Origin: Liriodendron chinense
Taxonomy: Eukaryota > Streptophyta > Magnoliopsida > Magnoliales > Magnoliaceae
Length of the DNA: 64,000 nucleotides
Direction: 5' to 3'
Assembly (NCBI GenBank): GCA_003013855.2
Contig: ML058507.1
Location: 4,278,001-4,342,000, forward strand
Numbering within the stretch: position 1 is the stretch's first letter; each line of letters opens with the position of its first letter. Of this stretch, positions 42,953 through 54,347 are shown one piece after another. The position numbers and the translations under genes are program-made. The notes under the pieces are model-generated. The model ran no database searches. It was not told the origin of the DNA and saw only the letters and a program-made list of their open reading frames with translations.

Positions 42953-45800
42953 ACCTGTAGCAAGATAGTTAGCAATGTCCATATACCATGGCAATTGGGG
43001 GATTTTAAAAAGTTGTTCATCAGGAAACATGTCATTGATTGTGGTCATCTCAGGGGAATTGGTGAGGAAAAGTCTAGAGAGATGGTCAGCCACTACGTTT
43101 TCTACTCCTTTCTTATCAAGTATTTCTATGTCAAATTCTTGGAGTAGGAGGATCCATCTTAACAAGCGTGGCTTAGCATCCTTCTTTGAGAGAAGGTACT
43201 TACGCGTAGCATGGTCAGTGAATATGATGATCTTAGATAAAGAAAAAACTACGGCTAAAAGTTCTTTTTCTGTAGTAGTGTAGTTTGCTTGGGCTGAGTT
43301 TGAGGTTCTACTTGCATAGTAGATGATGTATGGCTTTTTCTCTTTTCTCTGGCCTAACACAGCCCTGATAGCGTAGTCGCTTGCATCGCACATAATGTCA
43401 AAAGGAAGGCTCCAATCAGGTGGTTGCATTATGGGAGCACATGTCAACATACATTTTAGTTTGTCAAAGGCATTTTGACAATCTTCAGTCCACTCGAATG
43501 AGTTTTCCTCTTGAAGAAGGTTACATAAAGGACGAGAGAGTGAAGTAAAGTCCTTTATGAACCGTCTATAGAATCCCGCGTTTCCGAAAAAGGACCACAC
43601 ATCTCGTATGCTCTTGGGTGGTGGAAGGTTAGAGATAAGATCGATTTTAGCTTTGTCCACCTCGATTCCATTTTGTGAGATGATGTGACCAAGTACTATT
43701 CCCTTTTGAACCTTGAAGTGACATTTCTCCTAATTCAACACGAGGTTCTTTTCTTCACATCTTTTTAAAATAGTTTTTAAGTGCATAAGGCACTCATCAA
43801 AGTTACAACCAAATACTGAGAAATCGTCCATGAAAACTTCGAGAATCGTCCCCACCATATAAAAAAAATACTCAACATACAACGCTGAAAAGTGGCAGTG
43901 GCAGGGGCATTGTATAGTCCAAACGGCATCCTTCGATAGGCAAAAGTACCGAATGGACATGTGAATGTTGTCTTCTCTTGGTCCTCTAGGGCGATCTCTA
44001 TTTGGTTATACCCTGAATACCCATCAAAGAAACAAAAATGAGAATGACCCACCAACCTTTCTAAAATTTGATCAACAAATGGTAAGGGGAAGTGGTCTTT
44101 CTTTATGACAGCATTTAGTTTCCTGTAGTCAATGCACATTCTCCAACTGATAGTGACTCTAGTTGGTACGAGTTCATTATTGGCATTGGCTATGATGGAT
44201 ATTCCGGATTTTTAAGTACCACTTGAGTTGGACTCACCCATTGACTATCGGATATTAGGTAGATGATACCCACATCCAATAGTTTCACCACTTCGGCCTT
44301 AACCACCTCCTTCATGTTTGGATTGATGCGTCTTTGTGGTTGCCTAGATGTCTTGGTATTTTTCTAAAAGTGTATGCGATGAGTACAAATCAGTGGGTTT
44401 ATGCCTTTGAGATCCGCAATTGACCATCTAATGGCACTCTTATGCTCTTTTAGAGTAGCTATTAGCCTACTCTCTTGTTCCTCATCCATGTGGGAAGAAA
44501 TCACCACCAGATACGTCTCATCTCGACCTAAATAAATATATTTCAAATCAGTGGGTAATGGTTTTAGGTCGAGCTTCGGTGCCTTGATATTAGATGGAAG
44601 GGGCTTGCTCTCATTTAAGGGCAAAGGCTCAGATGATGTTTTCCATCTTTTATTATCAAGTACCGGCATAACATCCAAAATGGCATCCATCTCTCATATC
44701 GTGTCATCATCAATCTCATGAGAGTGGGCCAAACATGCCTTCAAAGGATCGGAATAGAATGTTAAGGGGGATGTATTTTTCAGGAATGATTCAATTAGAT
44801 TTATTTCATGGACTTCGTCATCAACTTCCCATGGTTGTTTGCATAAATCAAATATATTTAGCTCAAGTGTCATATTTCCAAAGGGCATTTGTACAAGCCC
44901 GTTTCTACAATTGATAATCGCATTTGACGTAGCTAGAAAAGGGCGGCCAAGTATGACGGGAATTTGAGCACCGGTACCTATCATGGTATGTGTATCTAAA
45001 ACAATAAAGTCCACTAGGTAGTATAATTTATCAACTTGGACCAAGAGATCATCAATCACTCCTCTCGGTATACGAATAGATTTATCAGCAAGTTGGAGTA
45101 TGGTTTTCGTGGGTTTCAATTCATGTAACCTAAGTTGTTCATAGACCTAATATGGGATGAGGTTAACACTTGACCTTAAATTGAGTAAGGCTTGTTTGAT
45201 CCGGTAGTCACCTATGATGCATGAGACGGTTGGACTACCCGGATCCTTGTATTTTGGGGGCACCTCTTATTTGATCATAGCGCTCAAATTCTCAGTCAAA
45301 AGTACTTTGTTGTGAACATTGTGTTTCCTTTTGACTGCACACAATTCCTTCAAAAATTTGGCACAGAATGGTATTTGTTTTATAGCATCCAACAATGGAA
45401 TGTTGATCTTCACTTGCTTAAAAACCTCTAAAAATTTTAGGTTTTTGTCTAAAGGTTTGAGTGAAATCAACCTTTGGGGAAATGGGGCAACCGGCTTGCA
45501 TTGCCTTTCCGGTTCTTTCTCATGTGGCGTGTTGTTCTGGCTATCATCCTCTTTGAAAATTTTCGGATCATTAGGCTTTGGGGCCTTCACCGAATTAGAT
45601 TTATCGATTATTTTTCCACTTCTCAAGGTGGTGATAGCTTAAATATGCTCTGTATGTTGGGTGGATGAGCATGTGTCTTGTATCTCAAATTGGGTTCTTG
45701 GGTTAGGAAGAGGTTGGGCAAGAAGTGTGCCTTTCTCCCTAACACTGAGATGAGATTCAACTCTAGCCATTGAGGTTTTCAAGTCATTAATGGCTTAAGA
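42953..45800 (-). pseudogene. pol: Protease-RT-RNase H part of element D pol, broken
   Basis: Minus strand from about 45800 down: linker TLRSGKIIDKSN..., a degraded protease whose active-site Asp is Asn (about 45150-45200), ILGRPFLATSNA, LDLKPLPTDLKYIYLGRDETY, RT with MCIDYRKLN at about 44139 and FMDD near 43821-43834, and RNase H with CDASDYAIRAVLGQRKEKK and TTEKELLAVVF (about 43270-43400), where the KFRSYLIGSK segment is deleted. Stops and shifts at about 43730, 43900, 44200, 44360, 44690, 45120 and 45267. It continues into integrase at 31682 across element C. Confidence 0.88.
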
Positions 45801-47167
45801 TAAATTTTAATTGAATTTCAGTTGCTCTTGCATGAACCCATCAATTTTCAGAGAATTAGTCTTGTTATATTCAGCTTGAACCGATACGAATGCACCCAAC
45901 ATCTACTCTAGTGTAGCTTTTGGTGTGATTAATAGGGATGGACCTAGTAAAGGTTGAGCTTGGGGGTGTTGTTTGCATTCGCAGTTGGTCCATTCCTCCA
46001 ACTGAAGTTGGGATAGTTCTTCTAACTAGAGTTATACGTGTTTGAGTTTGGAGCACTAAATGGCTGTTGATAACTTTTTATGGCATTTGATTGTTCTTGT
46101 AAGATATTTTGGAATGCAGAAATTGTGGGACAATCCTGTGTTCCATATTGATTTCCGGCACAAATTCCACAAACAATTTCAACGTCCTTTGAGTTAATCG
46201 GCTCTTCTTTCTTCAATTCCATGGCCTCGACTTTTCTTGTGAGGCTAGCTACATGTGCACTTATGTTATCTTCTTCTGAGAGGACATAAATTCCTCATTT
46301 TTCCTTTCGTTGGCTCATCTTGGGATTTGTTGGTTTAAATATATCTCAAGACTATGCATTCTCGACCAAGACATCAAAATAGTCCCATGCCTCCTTGGCC
46401 TCCTTATTCATGAATTCTTCATTGCACATCATCTCTACGAATTAGCTCATGGTTGAAGTCAGTCCTTCATAGAAAAAGCTTATTACCCACCAAATTTCCT
46501 AGCTATGATGTGGGCATGCATTTAACAAGTCCTTGAACCTCTCCCAACATTAAAAGAAGGTCTCATCCTCTTTTTAAGAAAATTCATTATAAGGCGCCTT
46601 AACATGATCGTTTGTGAGTAGGGAATAACTTTTTAATGAACTCCTTAGTCATCGCAGTCCATGGACCAATTGATCTTGGCCTTAATGCATGAAGCCAAGC
46701 CTTATCTTTCTCTTTAAGGGAAAAAGGAAATAATTTAAGTCTCACTACATCATCCGTTACGTTTGCAAAATGCGTTGTGACTATCACCTCATCAAATTCC
46801 TTAAGATGTTGATAAGCGCTTTCACTGTCTAGTCTAAGGAATTTAGGAAGGAGTTGGATTACTCCCGGTTTAAGATCTATGTTCCCTGTATTATGTGGAA
46901 AAACTATGCATGAGGGAGTGCTCGCACTTGCAGGTTGCAAGTAATCACGTAGTGCTCTAGGTCGGGGAACATTCTCAACCTCATTCTCTCCCGTTTCAGT
47001 TTAGCCCAGATTTTGATTGGCCATAGGGTTGGGTTGATTTCCAGCCATAATTTCAGACAAAATTGGAAAGTCTAAACGTTTCTTAGCACGTGGCTCCCTA
47101 TCAATCCCTTCAACAATTCTCCCTTCACTAATGAGTGATTATTAGAATCTCGAACCCAATGTGGCAA
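45801..47167 (-). pseudogene. gag: gag of element D, broken, start codon lost
   Basis: The position of the usual ATG (47165-47167) reads TTG on the minus strand, while CCACATTGGG follows unchanged. Capsid pieces LQPASASTPSC, NTGNIDLKPGVIQLLPKF, HLKEFDEVIVTTHFANVTDD and KLFPFSLKEKDKAWLHALRPRSIG are seen at 46600-46940. The zinc-knuckle piece CGICAGNQYGTQDCP lies near 46130-46175. Many stops. Confidence 0.85.
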
Positions 47168-47343
47168 GCAAATCTCAGAAAAATAAAAGAAAAAAATTAG
47201 AAAAACCTGATTTGAAGTGACTACTTCGACTCCTAGAATTCCTACAAAAAAAAATTAATAAAGCAAACAAACTATGTTAGAAAAGGACTCTTAAAAATCT
47301 CAAATAGAACTGTTTTTAGAAATTTTGTGAAAAACCGTCAAAG

Positions 47344-47361
47344 TCCCCGGCAACGACGCCA
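47344..47361 (-). other. Primer-binding site of element D (tRNA-Asp)
   Basis: TCCCCGGCAACGACGCCA on the plus strand, one mismatch from the tRNA-Asp 3' end. Confidence 0.9.
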
Positions 47362-47367
47362 ATAACT

Positions 47368-48919
47368 TGTTCGCTTCCTCAAGTGTAGGTTGCGATGTAG
47401 TAATAATCTCAATAAGATCGAGGTTGATCCACAGGGACTTGTGTAGGAACTCACAAAACTCTTCCAATGATTTCTAATTGAGAACTAACTAAACCGGATT
47501 TTGGAATTGGATGTAGATAAATATTTAAGCTAAAAGTGAATGTAAACAATGTAAAAGAGCACTAGGGGTTCAAGTATCCACTTGTAACAATCCTTGATGC
47601 TTACTTCGCTATGGTTTCTCACTTACTCAACTAGAATCGAAATTAAATCCTATCTAGCCGGATGATAGAGCAGTTAAAACAAACAATCTGTCATATGTGT
47701 GATTCATGTACATGATTCCCTCAATTCAAGTTAGGATTTGAGCACACTCAATTGCATAGGTCAATCCTAGTTCCAATAGGTTAAGATCACAATCATAATC
47801 ATCATTAAACTTTGTCATAAAGCATAACTAGATCATGATTTGAACTTCATTCAAATCACGTACACAATCACACATAAGCAGAAATTTCAGAAAAAAAGAA
47901 CTCTTAGCATGAAGTTCTCACATGAGAATCAAAGCTCTAGAGCATATTGAATCCAATTCCTCAGAGCGTATAGGTCTAGAACCATTCAAAATAATTAAGA
48001 ACTCAAGCAATTCTTCTAAACATCCATGAGCCATCATAAGATTAAGAAAAACTACTTAGATCTTTATTCAAACTTCAAACCATTGTTCTTCACTAATAAT
48101 CCAATTTGAAACCAAAACAAACGAATTAACACATCTTAGATTCACTACAAGCTTCACCTCTTAGCCTTAGCTAAGAGGTTTAGCTATTCATGATCCAAGG
48201 AAACATGAAAACAACTAAGAAAAATATAAAACTAGAAGAACAAACTAGGAGGAGTTGTAGAACTCCGAATCCAACTTCTGCCACCTCCCACCGTGGTAAA
48301 TCTCTTTTAGGATGCCCTAGTAATGAGCTAGAGGAGTCCTTTTATAGATTTGGGGCCCTAGGTGCGAAGAGACTTAGAGAAATTTTACAAAAACTGTGCT
48401 TTGCGCAACAGAATTTGGAGCTTGTAGAAGAAGCTTTGTTACGCAGACGACCAGTCGAACGACCGGTCTAAGCTCATGGACGACCGATCGCAAAAGGCTA
48501 AAAAAAGTCCAGTGAGTTTTCTGAAAATTTGAACCCAGATTTTAATTCAACAACCGGTCGGACGACCGGTTTGAGCAATGGACGACCGGTCGTGATTGGT
48601 TCAGCAATGTTGGCAGCAGGGGTCCTCTTGTTGAGTGTTCGGACCGGTCGGATGACCGGTCCTAGGCTATGGACGACCGGTCTTCAGTGCATTTTTCTGC
48701 CCTCTTTCTTCTCTCCTTTGCTTTCTTTCTTCCACCCTTTGGCGCTTGGTCCCTTAATCTTTAATGCTTGTAAACAGCGTCTCTAAGCCTTCAATTGATA
48801 AATTCTCTCTCTCATTCGTACAACCATAAAACCATGCATTAGTTGGGTCTTTAATCATGTATTTCAAGCATAGTTAGTGATGAAATGGGGTTAGAATATA
48901 CACATTTAAGAGCTTAACA
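47368..48919 (-). mobile_element. Element D 5' LTR
   Basis: 1552 bp. Array 48446-48680, TATA 48338-48346, leader hairpin 48157-48178. The U5 hairpin is weakened (CTCAATAAGATCGAG on the plus strand). Confidence 0.88.
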
Positions 48920-48924
48920 AACAC

Positions 48925-49910
48925 TACCAGAAGTATTATACCACCTACGCGCCAGTCAGCCGGAGAGTCTCAAGGGGCAGCGAAAGGGCCAGCCGACGCC
49001 GAACTACTTACCCAGGCCAAGAGAGTTTCAACGGAGCGAATGTCAATCCCGACTATGCAAATGTCAAGAGAGGAACTGTCACAAACAATCACAAGTCTCA
49101 TGCAGCAAGAGAAAGAGAAGGAAAGAGGAACCAGGTATAAATATCAAGTTCCGTACCCATTGGAGATAGAAGAAATACCATTTCCGGTCAACTTCAGATG
49201 TCCGGACTTTGAAAATTTTGACGATAGAGGATCACCATAGGAGCATATTACTCATTTTCTTATAGCATTAGGGAATTGGTCAACCGTCCCACAGTACTGT
49301 ATGCAGCTATTTGGGTCGATGCTGATAGGGAAGGCTTTCCAATGGTACATTTGCTACCAGCCGGATCAGTGAGATCGTGGGAACAGATGCGAGACAGTTT
49401 TATCTCAAATTTTTCTCTACAGAAAGAGAAATGTCAGTAACAGATCTGGCCTTAATCAGACAGAGACAAGGCGGACCTATGGAAAAGTTCATGGACCGAT
49501 GGGGGACGATAGCCGCTCAATTCCAAGAGCTGCCCAGTGAAAAAGAACAAATGAAGATGTGTATGCGAGCCCTAGATCCAATGATATCGTATGACTTATC
49601 TGGGAATAGTTTTCACTCTTTCCGAGAACTGGCCACCAAAGCACATTTGGTGGAAGAAGCCACAACATGGGTGAACTTCAAGCCGGAAAGGCAAGGGGCA
49701 CACCAATAGCATATGATGTCGTGTCACACCTACGAAAGGTCCCAGCTCGCTTGAGCATATACGATGCCTTATGTCTCTCAAAGGTATATAGGGAGATGTT
49801 GATCAATGCATTGTTAGACAGTGAAGTAAGAGAAGTGATGATGATAGAGATCAAAGTAGAAATGAATGATCCCGATAAATTCTGGGAAGGAAATGCACCA
49901 ATTAAGTAAG
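48925..49910 (+). pseudogene. gag: R2 gag (Tat-type), main part, broken
   Basis: Continues the gag cut at 27773. Reads RYKYQVPYPLEIEEIPFPVNF, FRCPDFENFDDRGSP, HITHFLIALGNW, then after a stop and shift MEKFMDRWGTIAAQFQELPSE and LSGNSFHSFRELATKAHLVEEA. Retrotransposon-gag fold of Tat elements; several stops (about 49238, 49368, 49707). It would form the particle. Confidence 0.7.
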
Positions 49911-49912
49911 CG

Positions 49913-50317
49913 ATGCAGATAGATCACCCCTCTGTAATCACATTCTTCGAAGAAGACCACATGATTGAAGCGATAGACCACAATCGTCCGTTGATGGTTA
50001 CAGGGATGATTAGAGACACAAAAGTTAAGCGATGTATGCTTGACGATGGATCCGCAGTAAACATTATGTCATTGAAAACACTACAGAGGTTGGGTTACAG
50101 ACCGTCAGCCCTGCGTCCCAGCACCATGGTTATTCAAGGGTTTAATCAAGATAGCCAGCGCACTCTAGAGTCGATCACCGTGATGCTAGAAGTTGAAGAG
50201 CTAAAGACGAAGGTAACGTGTGAAGTAATTGACACTGTAACAACATACAATCTTTTGCTAGGAAGGCCATGGCTCCATCAGAACCCTCATTCCCTCAACC
50301 TATCAGCAATGTTTTAA
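49913..50317 (+). pseudogene. R2 aspartic protease
   Basis: CMLDDGSAVNIMSLKTLQRLG carries the DDGSA form of the D-T/S-G active site, and LLLGRPWLHQ the second conserved strand. 134 open codons, out of frame with gag. It cuts the polyprotein in working copies. Confidence 0.75.
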
Positions 50318-51592
50318 GTATAACAGAGAGGGAGTTTAGTACAGAGTGGCAGCAGACCCGAAATCGTATACGATTGCTGAGTCATTCTTGGCCGATGCCC
50401 GATACTATGACTTGGTCGACGAAAGAGAGGTCATGAAGAAGCCCGATATAACACAGAAAGGGTAAGAGCAAAGCCTCAAGTCAACAAGTTCGAACAGAAA
50501 AGCAAGCCTCGATTTATTACTCAGAAAGAAACCGCGAGTCATTTAGAGGAAGAACCTCAAGAGACTACCAAGAAATTTTATATAGTTCTGAAACACTTGC
50601 GACAGCTAGGGCAATCCGTCCTAGAGATGATATCGAATCAGGACATGAGTGTGCTCAAATCTAGCTTCAACGTGCCAGTGCCAAAAATAGGAAGAGTTAG
50701 GCCTTTCCCAAGGGCTCCTAGCTGGTTTTGTGTACCACCAAGCGCCAATGTGAAGAAAGAAATCAAATTTTATTCGGTGTCAAATGAACCTATACAGTCT
50801 AAGGACGAGGTCGAGAAATCATCTTGTTTACCTCAATCGATAGAAGAAGAAAGATATAGTGAAGCCAGCTGTAATATCATGAAGAACATGGGCTTCTATT
50901 ATTCAGAATCAACCCCGAATGGAAGAATGTTAACACCATTCGAAGAAAACACCGAAGCTTACCAAGGCAGAGAATGGCTAGGGGCAAAGATAAAGATTAG
51001 ACATGTCAACATGGTGACAATCAGTCCCACAGAAAAGGTATAGCCACAAGAGGTAATCAACATCATCCAACCAAGTGCCGCACCTACACAGATAGAGGAT
51101 GGGGGATAACCCACGATAGATGAGCTTGAAGAAATAAATCTGGGAACCCCAGAAGAGCCTAGAAATATGTACCTGAGCAGGAATGTCCCGAAAGAAGAGA
51201 GGGAGAAATATATTCAACTGTTGAGAGAGAACAAAGATATATTCGCCTGGAAATACTTAAAATTCTAGGGCTCAGTCCAACAATTACGATGCACAAGCTA
51301 GGCATCATAAAAGGAAAAAAGGCGGTCAAGCAACCTCAGCGACGATTCCATCTAGATATAGTGCCTAAGATCGAAGAAGAGGTTGAGAAGTTAATCCAGG
51401 CTGGATTCATCCGAGAAGTTAAATACCCACGATGGATTTCAAATATTGTGCCCTAAGGATGATTTCCCACTGCCTATCCCAGAACTACTGATTGACAACA
51501 CGACAAGATACGCACTGATGCCATTCATGGATGGTTACTCGGGGTACAATCAAATTCGTATGGCCCCAGAAGATGAAGAATCGACAGCCTTC
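50318..51592 (+). pseudogene. pol: R2 linker and N-terminal part of reverse transcriptase
   Basis: Pre-RT linker (50597-51043 open), then LEEINLGTPEEPR, EREKYIQLLRENKDIFAWKY, and RT start KKAVKQPQRRFHLDIVPKIEEEVEKLIQAGFIREV. After NIVP the sequence jumps to KDDFPLPIPEL, so about 30 residues holding the conserved D-rich strand before it (VCxDYRDLN in relatives) are deleted, with GTGCC/TGCCC microhomology. MDGYSGYNQI follows. Cut at 51592 by element E; resumes at 61998. Confidence 0.75.
51588..51592. repeat. Target-site duplication of element E, left (CCTTC; right copy 61993-61997)
   Basis: Exact 5-bp match on both sides. Removing E rejoins the R2 RT between ESTAF and the strand leading to VMPFGLKNA. 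Confidence 0.95.
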
Positions 51593-53209
51593 TGTTCTCT
51601 TCCCCAAGTGTAGGGTTGCGATGTAGTAATAAACTCGGTAATACCGAGGTCGATCCACAGGGACTTATGTAGGATGTCACAAACTCATCCACAAGTTTCT
51701 ATTGAAGCTAACAATCAAAGTTTGAATAGAATGTGTGTGACTAACAGTTTAATCTAAATTGAATGTAAACAATTATAAGAATGCACTAGGGGTTCGAGGA
51801 TCCACTTGTAGCAATCCTCGATGTTCAATCCGCTGTGGTTTCCCATTCTCTCAACTAGAATCACCAGTCAGGTCTATCTAGTCGGATAATAGAACTATTA
51901 AACCAGAAGTCTGTAACATGTAAGTTTTGTACATAATGTTCACTCAACTCTAGGCTGATCTGAGCATGCTCATTGCATAGGTCATTCACCTTTTCTATAG
52001 GTCCAATTCCCAATCATAACCATCCTCAAGTCTTCTCACAAGACAAGGCTAGATCATGATTTGAACTAGATTCAAATTATATGCACAGTCCATACATATT
52101 CCAGATAATCAACCAAAACTAGAACTTTGGCATGAAGTCCCTTCATGAAGAGCTTAGTGCTAGAGCGCACTCCAATTCCTCAGATCATACAGGTCTAGAC
52201 CGTTGCAAACCAAATAAGAAGATAAGTAATTCATCCAAACATCCATGAGTCATCACAAGACTAAGAGAAATTACTTAAAAACTTGCATAAACTTCAAACC
52301 TTAGTTCATAATCATGAATTCCAAAACTGAAAACCACTTAACTACGAATTAAAACATCTTGGATACACTACAAGCTTCACCTCTTAGCCCTAGCTAAGAG
52401 GTTTAGCTGCTCATGATCCAAGGAAACATGAAACAACTACAAAAAGCATGAAAACAGCAAAGCAAACCAAAAGGAGTTGTGAAACTCCAATCTTCACTTC
52501 CACAGCCTCCAACCTCGCTTGAGCCCTTCCAGGATGCCCTAGGAACAATCCCTAGGTGTCTATTTATAGTCTGGAGGCTCCACGACTTCGGAAGAATCGA
52601 GAAAGTGCGTAACACTTACGCAGCGCAGAGAATTTCGAGAAGAAATTAGAAAGTTCTAACTTAGTACGCATGGCCGACCGGTCAAGACCGGTCGGCCTCA
52701 AGTGACAGCACTCCAGCAGTCTTCATTCCAGCAATGATGTCCGACCGGTCATGACCGGTCGGACGTTTTTCTTCTCATACCAGCAGCCATGGCCGGTCGG
52801 CCTTAGTTCATTGAAATTCCAGCCTCTCTATCCAGCGATCATGGCCGACCGGTCATGACCGGTCGGCCTTATGCAATACTAGTCCATTGTTCATAGCTGG
52901 CCGATCAAGACCGGTCTGGCCCTCTTGGCCGACCGGTCATGACCGGTCGGCAGTCTTCATGCATCTACATTCTTCCTTTTCTTTCTTTCCTTGCTTCTTT
53001 CTTTCACTTTCTCTCTTCTTTTCTTCTTTGGTCCTCAAGTAATCTCCATTAGAATAGTTCAAAATGATCTCTTTGTGTCTTTAATTGAGTAGAGTCCACC
53101 CTCAATCCTGTAGTCACAAAACATGCATTGAATTAGCTTTCAACCCATATAAACCATGCAAAATGAGTGATGAATTGGGGTTAGAATATGCACAATTAAG
53201 AGCTCAACA
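51593..53209 (-). mobile_element. Element E 3' LTR
   Basis: 1617 bp. Array 52672-52952, TATA 52561-52568 (TATAAATA on the minus strand), leader hairpin 52380-52401. One palindrome of the array (52791-52802) is reduced to half, which accounts for the 14-bp difference from the 5' LTR. Confidence 0.95.
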
Positions 53210-54347
53210 CACCCCCCAACCAGCATTTTGCTAGTCCCGAGCAAAACATGCGTGAAACTAATCCTATTCTTCAAAAACTCAACTCTCCTTCAGAAACCCT
53301 CCTTCTATACATTCCAAGGTACATAAGCATAAGATTCAAAAATATTAGGCGACAGAGGTTGAAACCGTAAACCCTCAAAACATAATAAGCATTTATATGA
53401 AATTCCCGCTGATTGGTTGATAAATAGAAAGACTTGAACAAATTTCACCTAGTGTGGGTAGTGAAAATTCATTCCACAAGTTTCTAGGATTATCTTCTTC
53501 ATAGATCAACTAGACTATAGAACTCAAGGTACATAGAGCCACATCAAGCCAATGACAGGAATTTGCCTTACCGTCCTTCCGACGACTTTCACACTACGTC
53601 CCATTTCCGGCTTTGGTTACGGGTAGACCATCCCCCGGTTGGTAGTAGGTAGCCCTAATCGGAATTCTCCACCATTTTTCCACATTCCCAATTTCATCCT
53701 TCCTTTTCCTTTTTCTTTTTAAATTAGATAGGATTTTTACAAATCCATATCTTTCATTATTTTCCCATGGACAAGGATGGACAAAGTACCCCGGCCTGAT
53801 TTCTCAATACCTTAATTCAAAGTTTAGCTAATTCATAAGTCACATAATCCCTTCAACTCATGAAAATTGTGTAATGTGAACTAGGTGTAAAAGTGTTCAG
53901 ATTTTCTATCAATCACAAAAATAGGGGAGTTCACATATAAAAACCATTATGCTGTGAGGAATTCCAGACTTCCAGCCCTATACACTTCATATCTCCTCCT
54001 CTTATGCTCATATCAACTCGAATGCCTAGAACCAGTGTTTTCCAAAAGAGTTCAAATTTTTGAAAAATCGAAAAAAATTTCCACATGATTGCTTGAAATG
54101 TTGCAAATCGCTGAACTCATCCAAGAGATCCTACACCCCCCAACCAAATCTTGCATTGTCCTCAATGTAAAAGATGTGCAATGAGCAAAACATGAGAGCA
54201 ATTTGAAAATAAAAGGGAGTGAGGAAAGATAGTACCTGAGAGAGAGAAAAGTGAAGATCTTCCTCCTTCTAACAAACCTATGAAAACGAAAACAAAAACA
54301 GCAAAATCCTAATCCTAACTACTCTATACCTCCATCAGACTAGGAGA
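53210..54347 (-). other. 3' non-coding region of element E
   Basis: Polypurine tract (GCTGGTTGGGGGGTG on the minus strand), conserved block 53552-53665, and a second TTGGTTGGGGGGTG near 54137. No env-like frame. Confidence 0.8.

Larger units (their letters stand above)
27774..48919 (-). mobile_element. Element D: Athila, decayed, split by element C
   Basis: Minus strand: 5' LTR 47368-48919, primer-binding site 47344-47361, gag/pol 47167-42958 then 31682-30417, 3' non-coding, polypurine tract, 3' LTR 27774-29256. Without C the length is about 9.9 kb. The flanks are AACGT (27769-27773) and AACAC (48920-48924). They share three of five bases and the other two differ by transitions, compatible with an old AACGC duplication. 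It lies in the R2 gag. Confidence 0.85.

Noticed and set aside
48920..51592. A separate gypsy element between D and E
   Set aside because: Gag, protease and RT pieces continue the frame order of R2 on both sides of D and E, and the E duplication CCTTC rejoins its RT.
52672..52952. ACCGGT repeats as a CRISPR-like array
   Set aside because: Repeats are palindromic, with 2- or 4-bp gaps and irregular longer gaps, in plant LTR promoters; there are no uniform spacers and no cas genes.
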